Made by a program: the position numbers and the translations under genes
Notes under the pieces: generated by a model
Told to the model about the DNA's origin: nothing
Seen by the model: the letters and a program-made list of their open reading frames with translations, nothing else
The model's database searches: none
Part shown: positions 28,010 through 37,188 of the stretch, piece after piece
How positions within the stretch are numbered: the first letter of the stretch is position 1
Layout of the letters: every line of letters begins with the position of its first letter
Assembly (NCBI GenBank): GCA_963827725.1
Contig: CAWHBM010000001.1
Coordinates: forward strand, 1,798,001-1,862,000
Length of the DNA: 64,000 nt
Origin: VAXT01 sp963827725
GTDB taxonomy: Bacteria; Actinomycetota; Thermoleophilia; Gaiellales; Gaiellaceae
Direction of reading: 5' to 3'

Positions 28010-28837
28010 ATGAGTTCGCTAGCCGCAGCAGCGGCACCGGAGGCACAGCGCATCGAAATCGACGAAGCTCGCTCGAGCTTCGCGCCGCCGCTGCACGAGC
28101 CCGTTCCGCATCTCTTCGTGATTCCGGCGTACAACGAGGAAGCGAATCTTCCGCGCCTCTTGCGCGACCTCGAGGCCAGGCCCGCGCTCTTCCCACCGGG
28201 GAGCAGACTGCTCGTCGTGGACGACGGTTCGCAGGACGGAACCGTAGGCATCGTCGAGAGCTATGCGGGGCCGTTGCCGGCACAGGTGATCAAGCTGGGC
28301 CGCAACCAGGGCCCGGGGGCGGCCTTCCGAGCCGGCTTCGCTGCTGCATTGGACTCCTGCTCTGGCGAGGCGCTCGTTGTCACGCTCGAGGCCGATACGA
28401 CCAGCGACCTCGATGCACTCCCGGAGATGCTTCGTCTCGCGCGCGGAGGAGCGGAGCTAGTGCTCGCGTCGTGGGTGATGGTCAACGTGAGTCTCTTCCG
28501 CAAGATACTCAGCGGGGGTGCCGCCGTCGTCATCAACAAGACCCTCGGCGTCGACGCAAAGACGGTCTCATCGTTCTACCGCGTGTACCGGGCGTCGACC
28601 CTTCGGCGGGCGGTGGCACGGTACGGCGACGGTCTGATCCGCGAGCCGGGCTTCGCATGCAAGGCCGAGCTACTCTCGAAGCTGACGGCAATCGGTACGT
28701 GCATCGAGGAGGTCGACGTCGGGCTCGACACGTCGCGGCGGGTCGGCGAAAGCAAGATGCCGATCGTCCGGACGATCTTCCAGTATTGGCGGCTGATGGC
28801 CCGACAGCGCTTCGCACGCGATCCCGTCTCCGCATGA
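28010..28837 (+). CDS. GT2 family glycosyltransferase
   Basis: 275 residues from ATG 28010 (GGGAGAGGG just upstream); the frame is open further back, but that part is Arg-rich and not protein-like. GT-A motifs: FVIPAYNEEANLPRLL (~40), LLVVDDGSQDGTVG (~70) and EADTTSD at the metal position (~125). DPM/dolichol-phosphate-mannose-synthase-like, so it could make a polyprenyl-phosphate sugar for GT-C enzymes. Its stop overlaps the next gene's ATG. Confidence 0.88.
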   Translation: MSSLAAAAAPEAQRIEIDEARSSFAPPLHEPVPHLFVIPAYNEEANLPRLLRDLEARPALFPPGSRLLVVDDGSQDGTVGIVESYAGPLPAQVIKLGRNQGPGAAFRAGFAAALDSCSGEALVVTLEADTTSDLDALPEMLRLARGGAELVLASWVMVNVSLFRKILSGGAAVVINKTLGVDAKTVSSFYRVYRASTLRRAVARYGDGLIREPGFACKAELLSKLTAIGTCIEEVDVGLDTSRRVGESKMPIVRTIFQYWRLMARQRFARDPVSA

Positions 28838-30162
28838 ACCCTCCCACCGTCGCGGTGGTCGGCGGCGGAATCCTCGGGATGACGGCGGCGCTTCGACTCG
28901 CCGAGGAGGGAGTCAAAGTCTCCCTCTACGAGCGCGCACCGGATCTCGGCGGCCTCGTCGGCTCATTCGACTTCGATGGCCTGCCGGTCGACCGTTTCTA
29001 CCACGTGAACCTGCCGACGGACGACCGCGTGCTCGGTCTCGCTGAAGAGCTTGGGCTCAAGGACCGCTTCCGGTTCCGGCCGACGAAAGTCGGCTTCTAC
29101 GGCGAGGGGCGGCTGTTCTCCATGACCTCCCCCAAGGAATTCCTTACGTTCCCCCTGCTCTCGATGCCCGACCGGGTCAGGCTTGCCGCGTTCGTCGCGC
29201 GCTGCCAGCTGATCAAGACGCCCGACCAGCTCGACACGCTCCCCCTCGTCGAATGGCTCGAGCGGACCAGTGGCCGGCGGGTGACGGAACGGCTCTGGAA
29301 GCCTCTGCTCGACTCCAAGTTCGACGGGCGCTTCGACGACGTGCCAGCGACCTACATCTGGGCACGCACGAAGCGGATGTCGAAGACACGGGACAAGACC
29401 GGGGCCGAGGTGATGGGCTGGCTCGAGGGCGGCTACACGACGCTGATCGACGCGATCGAGCGCCGGATCCGTGACCTCGGCGGCGAGGTGCATGCCTCGA
29501 CTCAGGTCGATGAGATCGCCGGCGGCGAGAGTCGGGCAACAGGTCTCGTGATCGATGGACGGTTCCGGCCGTTCGACTTCGTCCTCTGTACTCTGGCGCC
29601 GCCGCAGGCGAAGAACGTCCTCGCGCCGGAACTGAAGGAACACGCCCATGACGAGCGGTTCCGCTATCTCGGCGTCGCGTGCCTGCTGCTCCGAACGACT
29701 CGGAGCATCAGCCCGTACTACCACTTGAACATCACTGACCGGCGTGTTCCCCTGACGACGATCGTCGAGACGACTCACGTCGTCGACCCCGATCACGTCG
29801 GTGGCCATCTGGTCTACATCACCCGCTACGTCGATCCATCGAACGACATCCACGAGCGTCCTGCAGAGGACGTCGAGGCCGAGTTCCTCCGGCACGCTCG
29901 GACGATCTTCCCTGACCTGACCGACGACGTAATCGTCTCTCGCAAGGTGCAGCGAGCGCGCGTCACCGAACCTGTTCATCTCCTCGGTGGCGCGGCGAAC
30001 ATCCCCGATCTGTTCCCGGTGCCTGGCCTCGCCCTTGCGTCGCTCGCGCACGTATACCCGGAGATCTCGAGTGGACAGGCGACGATGGGCGTGACGAATC
30101 GGGTCGTCCCTGGAATCCTCGAGCGGCTTCGCGCGGCGTGCGGCGAGGCGGTGGCTGCATGA
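28834..30162 (+). CDS. FAD/NAD(P)-dependent oxidoreductase (amine-oxidase fold)
   Basis: 442 residues. Dinucleotide-binding VAVVGGGILGMTAALRLAEEG at the N-terminus is followed by YERAPDLGGLVGSF. HVYPEISSGQATMG near the C-terminus matches the FAD-binding end of protoporphyrinogen-oxidase/UDP-galactopyranose-mutase-like proteins seen in polysaccharide clusters. ATGA overlap with the GT2 gene shows coupling; substrate is unknown, possibly a polyprenyl or sugar intermediate. Confidence 0.85.
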   Translation: MNPPTVAVVGGGILGMTAALRLAEEGVKVSLYERAPDLGGLVGSFDFDGLPVDRFYHVNLPTDDRVLGLAEELGLKDRFRFRPTKVGFYGEGRLFSMTSPKEFLTFPLLSMPDRVRLAAFVARCQLIKTPDQLDTLPLVEWLERTSGRRVTERLWKPLLDSKFDGRFDDVPATYIWARTKRMSKTRDKTGAEVMGWLEGGYTTLIDAIERRIRDLGGEVHASTQVDEIAGGESRATGLVIDGRFRPFDFVLCTLAPPQAKNVLAPELKEHAHDERFRYLGVACLLLRTTRSISPYYHLNITDRRVPLTTIVETTHVVDPDHVGGHLVYITRYVDPSNDIHERPAEDVEAEFLRHARTIFPDLTDDVIVSRKVQRARVTEPVHLLGGAANIPDLFPVPGLALASLAHVYPEISSGQATMGVTNRVVPGILERLRAACGEAVAA

Positions 30163-31050
30163 CTACCGGCGCGGTCGACGACTTCTAGCCAATTGGCGGA
30201 GGCAATCAGCGGTTTCGCCTAGCGTCTCCCAGACGTGGGGGCGCCGAACCTCCCAGGACGGGAGGGACGCAAGGTCGAGGAGCACCTCGGGTGAGAGCGA
30301 CGGAAGACGTGCTCCTCGCTGGTTCAGGAGGCGCTCGATGCGCTCTCGGCCTTCTAGCGGCACCGCCTCGACGCAGTTGCCCCAGGCGAGGTGGATCCAG
30401 CCGACGAGCTCGAGTTCTTGCGGAACCGGCCCGAGTCGAAGTCGCCAACGCTCGCGGGCACCCGCGACGCCGATCGACGTGCCTACTCCGAGATTGGTCG
30501 CGGGCACCTCGCGGAGGTCGATCGCACGGGGGCCGGCGAGCACGGTCGTGTGCTGGAGAACAAGGAGGTCATCCGAGACGACAGCAACGCCATCGAGCGC
30601 CAGGCGCGCCAACGTGGAGCTCTTGCCGCTCTCGCGATCGCCAACGACGCCCCAGACACGCCCGTCCACCGCAAAGCCTCCTGCATGAACGCTTTCACGG
30701 TCATGCCAATGAGCGACGATCGCCGCGACCGGGGCGAGGTAGGGATGAACGAGCTCCTCCGAGCTCAGCGGGCGCGGCGTGACGAACTCGGCGCGACCCG
30801 AATCCCTCTCGATGATGACCCTGCCGCCGGTCTTCAGACGGAGCTCCGCGCGTCGGCCGCCGACCTGCTCGAGCTCGCTGTACGGGCCTGGCTCGACTCG
30901 GTTGACGAGCCCGAAGCAAGGCCACTCAGCGGCAGCCGGCACGAGTAGCGCGCGCACCGCTTCCAAGCCCGACAGGCGAATGCCGTAAGCGCCGACCGAA
31001 TCGTCTGAGGACGCGTTCGAACTAGCCGTGTGGTCAGTTGTTTCCGACAT
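30163..31050 (-). CDS. HprK-like serine kinase domain protein
   Basis: 295 residues. The C-terminal half has the HPr-kinase-type P-loop GVVGDRESGKSSTLARLALDG (~135) and VVSDDLLVLQ, then a Leu/Arg-rich region. The N-terminal ~110 residues are not HPr-kinase-like. Such shortened HprK relatives occur in RiPP clusters (in paeninodin-type lasso clusters one phosphorylates the precursor's C-terminal Ser) and in exopolysaccharide clusters. The RiPP-like peptide gene is divergent 39 bases away, so the peptide is the best candidate substrate. Confidence 0.8.
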   Translation of the reverse strand: MSETTDHTASSNASSDDSVGAYGIRLSGLEAVRALLVPAAAEWPCFGLVNRVEPGPYSELEQVGGRRAELRLKTGGRVIIERDSGRAEFVTPRPLSSEELVHPYLAPVAAIVAHWHDRESVHAGGFAVDGRVWGVVGDRESGKSSTLARLALDGVAVVSDDLLVLQHTTVLAGPRAIDLREVPATNLGVGTSIGVAGARERWRLRLGPVPQELELVGWIHLAWGNCVEAVPLEGRERIERLLNQRGARLPSLSPEVLLDLASLPSWEVRRPHVWETLGETADCLRQLARSRRPRR

Positions 31051-31089
31051 GCTCCGCCTCTAGATTGTCAGGCACACGAGGAGTTCGAC

Positions 31090-31260
31090 ATGAACCCGAG
31101 AGGTAGTCCCGGTATGAAGAACAAGATTTCAGCGTACGAAGCGCCCGCCGTTACCGTCCTCGGCAAGGTCGAGGTGCTGACGCTCGGTTGCGACAAGATT
31201 TACGGCGGCAGTGACGGCTTCACATTCCAGCAGCAGCCGATCAACTGCTCCTCCGCCTGA
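31090..31260 (+). CDS. Lasso-RiPP-family leader peptide, precursor candidate
   Basis: 56 residues from ATG 31090 (GAGGAG six bases before); an internal ATG at 31114 is possible. The leader YEAPAVTVLGKVEVLTLG fits the YxxPxLxxxG...T pattern recognised by lasso-peptide B1/PqqD-like proteins. The following part, GCDKIYGGSDGF..., ends NCSSA, with two Cys and C-terminal Ser residues. If the core begins at the Gly after LTL, no Asp/Glu lies at positions 7-9, so a classical lasso ring is doubtful. No B1, B2 or cyclase gene is in the window. Confidence 0.75.
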   Translation: MNPRGSPGMKNKISAYEAPAVTVLGKVEVLTLGCDKIYGGSDGFTFQQQPINCSSA

Positions 31261-31302
31261 AGCGGGCGAACACGCTCTAAGGCGAAGCGGGGTCGATCTT
31301 CA

Positions 31303-31322
31303 GGCCGGAGCCGATTCCGGCC
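31303..31322 (+). terminator. Possible terminator after the RiPP-like peptide
   Basis: GGCCGGA (31303-31309) pairs with TCCGGCC (31316-31322) around a six-base loop, 43 bases past the peptide stop. No T-run follows, so it may only stabilise the short mRNA. Confidence 0.35.
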
Positions 31323-31440
31323 GCTCGGTGTATCTCGCTCTAGCACTCACGCGAGGCTTTTCTCTAGAGGTCGCCCGCGTGTGTGTGCGACATGACTTGA
31401 CTATGTAGACGGTCCTGGTTGCGCGTGTGGCGCTAGGCGA

Positions 31441-32775
31441 CTAGCTGCTCGTCCGCTCGCATGCGACTCGCATCCGCAGGGCGAGCGCGAGAAGGAGCAC
31501 GTTAACGATCGATGCCGCAATGAACGCAATGCTGATGCGGCCGAGCTCGTCCCCGGGGGCCAGCATGTAGAGGGCGACGAACACGATCGCCGCCACCGCC
31601 CATGCCACGGCCGCACTCCGGCCGCTGTCGAGGGCCAGCAAGCCCTGCGAGAACGTCCCCGACGCCAGGTAACAGCCGACGCCGAGGGCCAGGAGTGAAA
31701 GCTGGATGCGCCCGACGTCGTAGCCGGCTCCGTAGAGCACATTCATCGTCTGCGGGCCGAGCAGTGCAGCGGCGACGAGCATCGCCAGTCCGCCTGCGAT
31801 CAGCGCCCCGGCCAGGCGTAGGACCGCCCGCTCGAGCGCCCGAGCCTCGTCGGCGGCGTGTAGGCGAGTTAGATTCGGCAGCAAGGAGGCGGCCGCGCCC
31901 TGGAACAAGAAGCCTGGGACACGGATCAGCATCGTCGCTGCGAAGACGATGCCCGCCGCCTTCGTCGCCCCCGGGCCACCGGCGAGCATGACGAGCAGCG
32001 GACCGCCGTTCAGGAGCACCTGATCGGCAGCGGCCATCACAGTCGCAGGGCCTGCGAACGCCAGGGCCTCGCCGACATGAAATGGCTCCTCGTGCGCGCC
32101 ATGGCTCGCGAGCCGGACGATCCGCCGAAGACCGCCACGGAAGAGGGGTGCCGCCGCGCCGATCAGTCCGGCTCCCACGACGGCGACCGCGGCCACCTCG
32201 AGTGAAGCGACAAACACCAGCGGCGCGGCAAGCACCATTCGGCCGACCCCGTCGGCGATCAGTAGGACGGCATAACCGCCGAACCACGAGGCGCCGCCGA
32301 GCAGCCCGCGGACAATGTACGAGACGCCGTAGGCGGCGATCCCTCCGAGCAGCAGTCCGGTCATCGCATTGTTGCCAACGAACAGCCGATCGGTGATGAA
32401 CCCCCACGCGGGCACGGCAAGGAGCGCGAGCGCAAGCATGATTGCGGCGAACACCTGGAGCACTGACCGGACAACCGTTCTCGTTTCCTCGCCCCGTGCG
32501 ACGCGGTCGGCAATCGACCGGGCGAGCGTCTGCTCGAGCGGTCGAAAGAGGACGACGGCAGCGAGGAAGAGCGCTGCCCACAACACAGCGATCTGGCCGT
32601 ACACGGCAGGACCGAGCGAGCGTGCGGCGAGCACGTGGAAGGCATACGCCAGGATGCCCGTCGCGAGCATCGCGCCGGACATGAGTCCTGCGCCTGCGAG
32701 AGCGGGCACCTTCGGGGCTCGGATCACAGATGGGTCGGCGACGGCTGCCTGGCTACTCATGGGCGATCGGATCAT
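31441..32775 (-). CDS. Wzx-like polysaccharide flippase (MOP superfamily)
   Basis: About 444 residues with 12-14 hydrophobic segments (ALAGAGLMSGAMLATGILAY, WAALFLAAVVLFRPLEQTLA and so on). The N-terminal pattern and LASGTFSQGLLAL resemble lipid-linked oligosaccharide flippases. I use the ATG at 32775; 32760 is an alternative. A CTARCC-type operator lies 67 bases upstream, shared with the divergent epimerase. Confidence 0.85.
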   Translation of the reverse strand: MIRSPMSSQAAVADPSVIRAPKVPALAGAGLMSGAMLATGILAYAFHVLAARSLGPAVYGQIAVLWAALFLAAVVLFRPLEQTLARSIADRVARGEETRTVVRSVLQVFAAIMLALALLAVPAWGFITDRLFVGNNAMTGLLLGGIAAYGVSYIVRGLLGGASWFGGYAVLLIADGVGRMVLAAPLVFVASLEVAAVAVVGAGLIGAAAPLFRGGLRRIVRLASHGAHEEPFHVGEALAFAGPATVMAAADQVLLNGGPLLVMLAGGPGATKAAGIVFAATMLIRVPGFLFQGAAASLLPNLTRLHAADEARALERAVLRLAGALIAGGLAMLVAAALLGPQTMNVLYGAGYDVGRIQLSLLALGVGCYLASGTFSQGLLALDSGRSAAVAWAVAAIVFVALYMLAPGDELGRISIAFIAASIVNVLLLALALRMRVACERTSS

Positions 32776-32841
32776 GGTCGTAGCGCCGCCGAGGCGAAAT
32801 CCCCGGAGGATCAGTTCTGGCTCAGCGAGCCGCGGACGCAC

Positions 32842-32857
32842 CTAACCCAACGGCTAG
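32842..32857. promoter_or_regulatory. Palindromic operator, site 1 (CTARCC-N4-GGYTAG)
   Basis: CTAACC-CAAC-GGCTAG in the divergent region between the flippase (start 67 bases away) and the epimerase (119 bases away). One of five copies of the same 16-bp palindrome in this locus. Confidence 0.7.
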
Positions 32858-32976
32858 TTGCCCGGCCTCGCGGACGGTTTCCCTTTTCTGGCCTACAAAC
32901 GAAGGAGCAATCTTCCTAGGGTCTGAATCGCAGCAAGTCCTGCGGACAGCCCATGGCGACACGAGGGAATCGATAG

Positions 32977-33964
32977 ATGCGGCGAATTGGCGTAACAGGA
33001 GCAGCAGGCTTCGTCGGCTCACACCTCTGCGAGCGCCTGCTCGACGAGGGCTACGAGGTCGTCGGAGTCGACGATCTCTCGTACGGATCGATGACGAACC
33101 TCGCGCCCTGCCTCGACAATGCGCGGTTCGCCTTCGAGCGACTCGACTGCACCAACCAACTGGCGTTGCGAGCAGCATTCGACGGCTGTGACGCGCTCAT
33201 GCACCTGGCGGCGAAGAAGATCCCGCGCTACGAGAGCGCGCTTTCGACCCTCGAGGTGAATACACAGGGCGCGCACGCTGCGTATTCCGTGGCCCTCGAT
33301 CTCGACGCCGACGTCATCCTCGCTTCGACCTCCGATGTCTACGGCGACGGTGAGCCTCCGTACAGGGAGGACGGCCGGCTCGTGCTCGGTCCTTCGACCT
33401 CGCGACGTTGGGCCTACGCCGTCTCGAAGCTCTACGACGAGCACCTCGCGTTCGCACTCGCCGAGGAGCGCGGCCTGCGCATGACGATCCTTCGGCTCTT
33501 CAACATCTACGGGCCGCGCAACCACCTCACCTGGTGGGGCGGGCCAACCGTCACCTTCATCGAGGCGCTGCTCGGTGGGCGAGCTGCTCGAGATCCACGG
33601 TGACGGCCTCCAGACGCGGACGTTCACGTACGTCACCGACACCGTCGACGGTTTCGTCAGAGCTCTCCGCACGCCGGAGGCCCGCGGCGAGGTAATCAAC
33701 GTCGGCGGAACGGAGACGATGACCATGCTCGAGCTCGCCGAGCTCGTACAGACGATGCTCGGCATCCCACAGCCGCTCCGGGCGCGCTTCGTCCCGTACG
33801 AAGCGCTCCCGGGGCGGTACCAAGACGTAAGGCACCGCGTGCCCGACACGACGAAGGCGAGCAAGCTGCTCGGCTTCGAGGCCGGGATCGGCGTCGAGGA
33901 AGGCCTCGAGCGGACGATTGCGTGGCACCGGCTGCAGCACGGCACGCAGGCTGCTGAGGGGTAG
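32977..33964 (+). CDS. NAD-dependent sugar epimerase/dehydratase, one frameshift
   Basis: About 329 residues after correction. Rossmann motif RIGVTGAAGFVGSHLCERLL at the N-terminus, ASTSDVYGDG, and the catalytic YAVSK (Y-x3-K). LRLFNIYGPRNHLTWWGGP is typical of UDP-glucuronate/UDP-glucose epimerase relatives. At the G-run 33577-33579 one base must be removed to continue into GELLEIHGDGLQTRTFTYV. It makes an NDP-sugar for the polymer. A CTARCC operator lies upstream and the sugar-phosphate transferase gene follows nine bases later. Confidence 0.88.
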
Positions 33965-33972
33965 GCGCTGAG

Positions 33973-35458
33973 ATGCCGTCGAGCGCGACAGCTTCCGACA
34001 GAGAACGTCGTCGAGCTTCCTCGGCGAGAGCCGCGCCGTGCGTTGCGACGCGGCCGGACGACGATGCTCGCCGCCGGCGACCTCGTCGCACTCGTGGTCG
34101 CCTATGTGATCACCTACGTGACGTCGGAGCAGATCGGGCCCTCTGCCGGCGGTGTTCGCGCCATCATGGTTCCTGGCGTTGATCGCGTTGGCGGCGGTGC
34201 CAGTCTGCCTCGCGATCTTCACGGCATACCACCTGTACGACAACGACAACCAGCGAATCGCGGTCGCGAGCTTCGACGAAGTCCGCGACATCTTCCATGC
34301 GATGCTCGCGGGGTCGCTCGTCTTCCTGATCCTGTCGCAGGGCCTGCGATATGCCTTCGGGTGGTGGATCTACAGCGCGGTCGAGGCGTTCATCTTGCTC
34401 GCCGCGGCGCTCGTCCTCGTCCCGGTCGTCCGAGGTTCGATGCGGAGCTGGGTGTTCCCGCGCGTGATGAAGCGGCGCCGGACACTGATCGTCGGCAGCG
34501 GGCGCGAGGCACAGCTCGTCTACCGCAAGCTGATGGCGCATCCCGAATACGGACTCGAGGTCGTGGGCTTCCTCGACGGAAGCGGCGAGGACCCTGCCGA
34601 CTCGGTTGGGCCAGTGCTCGGGTCACGGGAAGACATCGCCGCAGTCATCGACGAGCACGAGATCGACCGGGTGCTACTCGGCTCCTCGATCGCGAGCCAC
34701 GAGGAGATGCTGGATCTGATCCGAACGGTGCGGCGCCCCGACGTCCAGGTCTCGATCGTCCCGCACTACTTCGAGATCTTCACCTCGCGGGCGATCCTCG
34801 ACGAGGTCGAGGGCATGCCGGTCGTCACGCTTCCGCCGATGAACCTCGGGCCGGAGCTCCCGGCTCTTGAAGCGCACGTTCGACGTCGTGGTCTCTTCGG
34901 CAGCCCTCCTCGTCTTGTCGCCCGTGCTTGCGCGCCGTTGCGATCGCGATCCGGCTCGACAGCTCGGGCTCCGCGCTCTACCGCCAGCCGCGGCGCGGCC
35001 GCTACGGCTCGACGTTCCAGATCGTGAAGTTCAGGACGATGCGCATCGGCGCCGAGCAGGACCGGAGCCAGGTCCTGCACATGAACGAGGTCGACGGGCC
35101 GCTCTTCAAGATCAAGGGCCGCGATCCCCGTGTCACGCGTGTCGGCGCCTTCCTCCGGCGAACGAGCCTCGACGAGCTGCCCCAGCTCTGGAATGTCGTC
35201 AAGGGCGAGATGAGCCTCGTTGGCCCGCGACCATTCGTCGTCTACGAAGCCGACAAGATCACCGGCTGGGCGCAGCGGCGACTCGACATGACGCCCGGCA
35301 TCACCGGGCTCTGGCAGGTCCTCGGGCGGAACGACATTCCGTTCGAGGAGATGACAAAGCTCGACTACCTCTACGTGACGAACTGGTCGGTCTGGTGGGA
35401 CCTCAAGATCCTCTGCCAGACGATCCCAGTCGTCCTCGGCAAGCGCGGCGCGTACTAA
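33973..35458 (+). CDS. Polyprenyl-phosphate sugar-1-phosphate transferase (WbaP/WcaJ type), several frameshifts
   Basis: Starts polymer assembly by putting a sugar-1-phosphate on undecaprenyl phosphate. Pieces in order: N-terminal membrane part (AGDLVALVVAYVITYVTSEQ), further membrane segments (WFLALIALAAVPVCLAIF), a CoA-binding-like domain (RTLIVGSGREAQLVYRKL) and the catalytic domain KRTFDVVVSSAALL, KFRTMRIGAEQ, SLDELPQLWNVVKGEMSLVG and TPGITGLWQV. The frame changes near 34130, 34860 and 34928. It is either damaged or badly sequenced; all conserved blocks are present. Confidence 0.85.
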
Positions 35459-35513
35459 CCGGCGACCCCAGTGCCCTGGTTTCGCGCGCGGACGACTGAG
35501 GGCCAGCCCGTCT

Positions 35514-35529
35514 CTAACCCTTTGGCTAG
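35514..35529. promoter_or_regulatory. Palindromic operator, site 2
   Basis: CTAACC-CTTT-GGCTAG, 69 bases before the GTG of the small LuxR gene, which suggests autoregulation if that protein is the binder. Confidence 0.7.
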
Positions 35530-35542
35530 GCCGACAGAACGC

Positions 35543-35567
35543 GAAACGCTGGCCCATCGGGCATGGG
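35543..35567 (+). promoter_or_regulatory. Second conserved promoter element, copy 1
   Basis: GAAACGCTGGCCCA, two variable bases, then GGGCAT-N-GG. The same 25-bp element follows operator site 5 at 60782-60806 at almost the same distance (13 versus 12 bases). It contains a GCCC-N3-GGGC inverted repeat. Confidence 0.55.
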
Positions 35568-35598
35568 AAAGCCGCCGGTAGCCTCGTAGCATGAAAAC

Positions 35599-35880
35599 GT
35601 GCTCGAACAGAGCCATACCGGGAATGGGCATGACGGCAACGGCCTCGGCCTGCTCTCGCCGCGAGAAATCGAAGTGCTGCAGCTCATCTCGAACGGTCTG
35701 ACGAACGGCGAGGTAGCGGCGCGGCTCCACGTGACCGTACACGCCGTCAAGTTTCACCTTGCGGGGATCTATCGCCGGCTCGGCGTCTCGAATCGAACTG
35801 AGGCCGCCGTCACCTATCTCCGCGCGCAGGCCGAACCTGTCGAGCCGCTCGGCGGAGCGCACGCAGCGACCGCCGACTGA
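35599..35880 (+). CDS. Stand-alone LuxR-type HTH regulator
   Basis: 93 residues from GTG 35599. About 25 residues of Gly/Asn-rich N-terminus lead into a complete LuxR/GerE helix-turn-helix: LSPREIEVLQLISNGLTNGE, TVHAVKFHLAGIYRRLGV and SNRTEAAVTYL. There is no receiver or ligand domain, so control is likely by abundance or partner binding. An operator of the shared 16-bp type lies 69 bases upstream. It is the best candidate regulator of the locus. Confidence 0.87.
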   Translation: MLEQSHTGNGHDGNGLGLLSPREIEVLQLISNGLTNGEVAARLHVTVHAVKFHLAGIYRRLGVSNRTEAAVTYLRAQAEPVEPLGGAHAATAD

Positions 35881-35890
35881 GGCAGACCCC

Positions 35891-37188
35891 TGTCCGTCAC
35901 GCACAAGCTGGCGATCTTCGGCACGGCGATCGCGATTGCGGGGGTGGGCGTTCTCAATATGTGGTCCACCTTTCGGGATCCTGTTGATCTGGACTCCTGA
36001 CGCGCTCTACTACCAGGCGAACCTGCTCGAGATCCGCGGCGACTCCGAGAGCTCCGCGATCGCGAAGACGTTCCGCGGTCCGATCTCCGCCGAGCTGAGG
36101 CCCGGGATCCCGAACACACTGGGAATGCCGAATGGGTCAGCTTCAGCGAGCCTTTCTACGAGCGGCGTATCGCGGTGCCGCTTGCGGGCGCGGCGCTCTA
36201 TCCGCTCGAGGGCGACCGCTCGTTACTGGACATTTCGCTGGCGGGTTACGTGGCCTCGCTCCTGGCGCTCTTCGCGCTCCTCATGCTGCGATTCAGGCTT
36301 GCGGTCGCGGCGGGCGTCACGATCGCGGCGTCGTTCCTCCCCGCGCTCGTCCATCACTCGTCGTTCCCGTTGACGGACAGCTGGGGGCTTGCGCTCGAGA
36401 CGTCGGCGTTCGCCGCGGCGATCCTGACCCTGGACCGCGGGCGCCGTGGCTGCCGTTCTGGATCGCGTCGATCTTCGTGCTCGCGTTCACGCGCGACAGC
36501 ACGTGGATTCCGATCCTTGCGGTCGGCTGGTGCGCTCTGCGTCTGCGGTCGAGAGACGCGGTCTGGCTATTCGGGACGGGATTGGCGGCTGCCTTGCCGG
36601 CCGCTGCTCGTTCTTCGGAGCGCCGGTGCGAAAGCTGCTGGCTCTCCTCGTGAACGGCAGCGACATTCCGTCCGACGCGTCGTGGTCGTTCATCCTGCAG
36701 CCACTACCCCGGGTGCGCTCGTCGATCTAGTTCGCGCGAACGGCGGTTTCTTGCGCGACGGTGAGTGGTACACCGGGCTGTTTCTCGTCGGGGGCGTCAT
36801 GTTGCTTCTGTTTTTGGCGATGCGGGGGCACTAGCGGCGCAGCCCGGTCACGATGCTCATGATCGCCGGTGCTGTCGTCTCGCTGCTCTACGTCCTGGCC
36901 GCGCCCTCATTCAGCGCTTTCCGGCTAGAACTGGTGTTTCTTCCGATGGCCGCATACGGCATCGCCTGGGCAAGCACGCTTCTGTTGGAACGGCTGATCA
37001 GTCAGACGACCGGCTTCGGAGCGGCTCGCGACGCGATCGCCGCTGCCCTAGCCATCTTCGCGTTTTTCGATCCTCGACACATGGCTAGGCCCAGCCTGAA
37101 CTTCGGGGCATTGTCCGCGAGGCGGCGGCGCGAGATAACAGAGCGGAGCGACCGGCACCTGTCGGCTCGCGTCACCGTGCGGAGAAAA
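35891..37188 (+). pseudogene. GT-C-type membrane glycosyltransferase, broken by frameshifts
   Basis: Fragments in different frames assemble into one membrane protein: KLAIFGTAIAIAGVGVLNMW, then PDALYYQANLLEIRGDSESS, EPFYERRIAVPLAGAALYPL, several hydrophobic segments (YVASLLALFALLMLRFRLAV, WIASIFVLAFTRDSTWIPIL) and GEWYTGLFLVGGVMLLL followed by LELVFLPMAAYGIAW. The layout resembles mannosyltransferase-like GT-C proteins. Start and end cannot be fixed because at least four frame changes occur. The last frame runs without a stop into the next gene. Confidence 0.55.

Noticed and set aside
27691..28251. Minus-strand frame of 186 codons over the GT2 start
   Set aside because: Antisense to a clear GT2 domain, composition dominated by Arg/Ser/Ala, no start context.
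30185..30200. CTAGCC-AATT-GGCGGA as a sixth operator
   Set aside because: Right half does not match and the sequence lies inside the HprK-like coding region.
35543..35567. Sigma-54 promoter (TGGC...GC pattern)
   Set aside because: Spacing between the GG and GC parts is one base off and no sigma-54 activator is encoded here.
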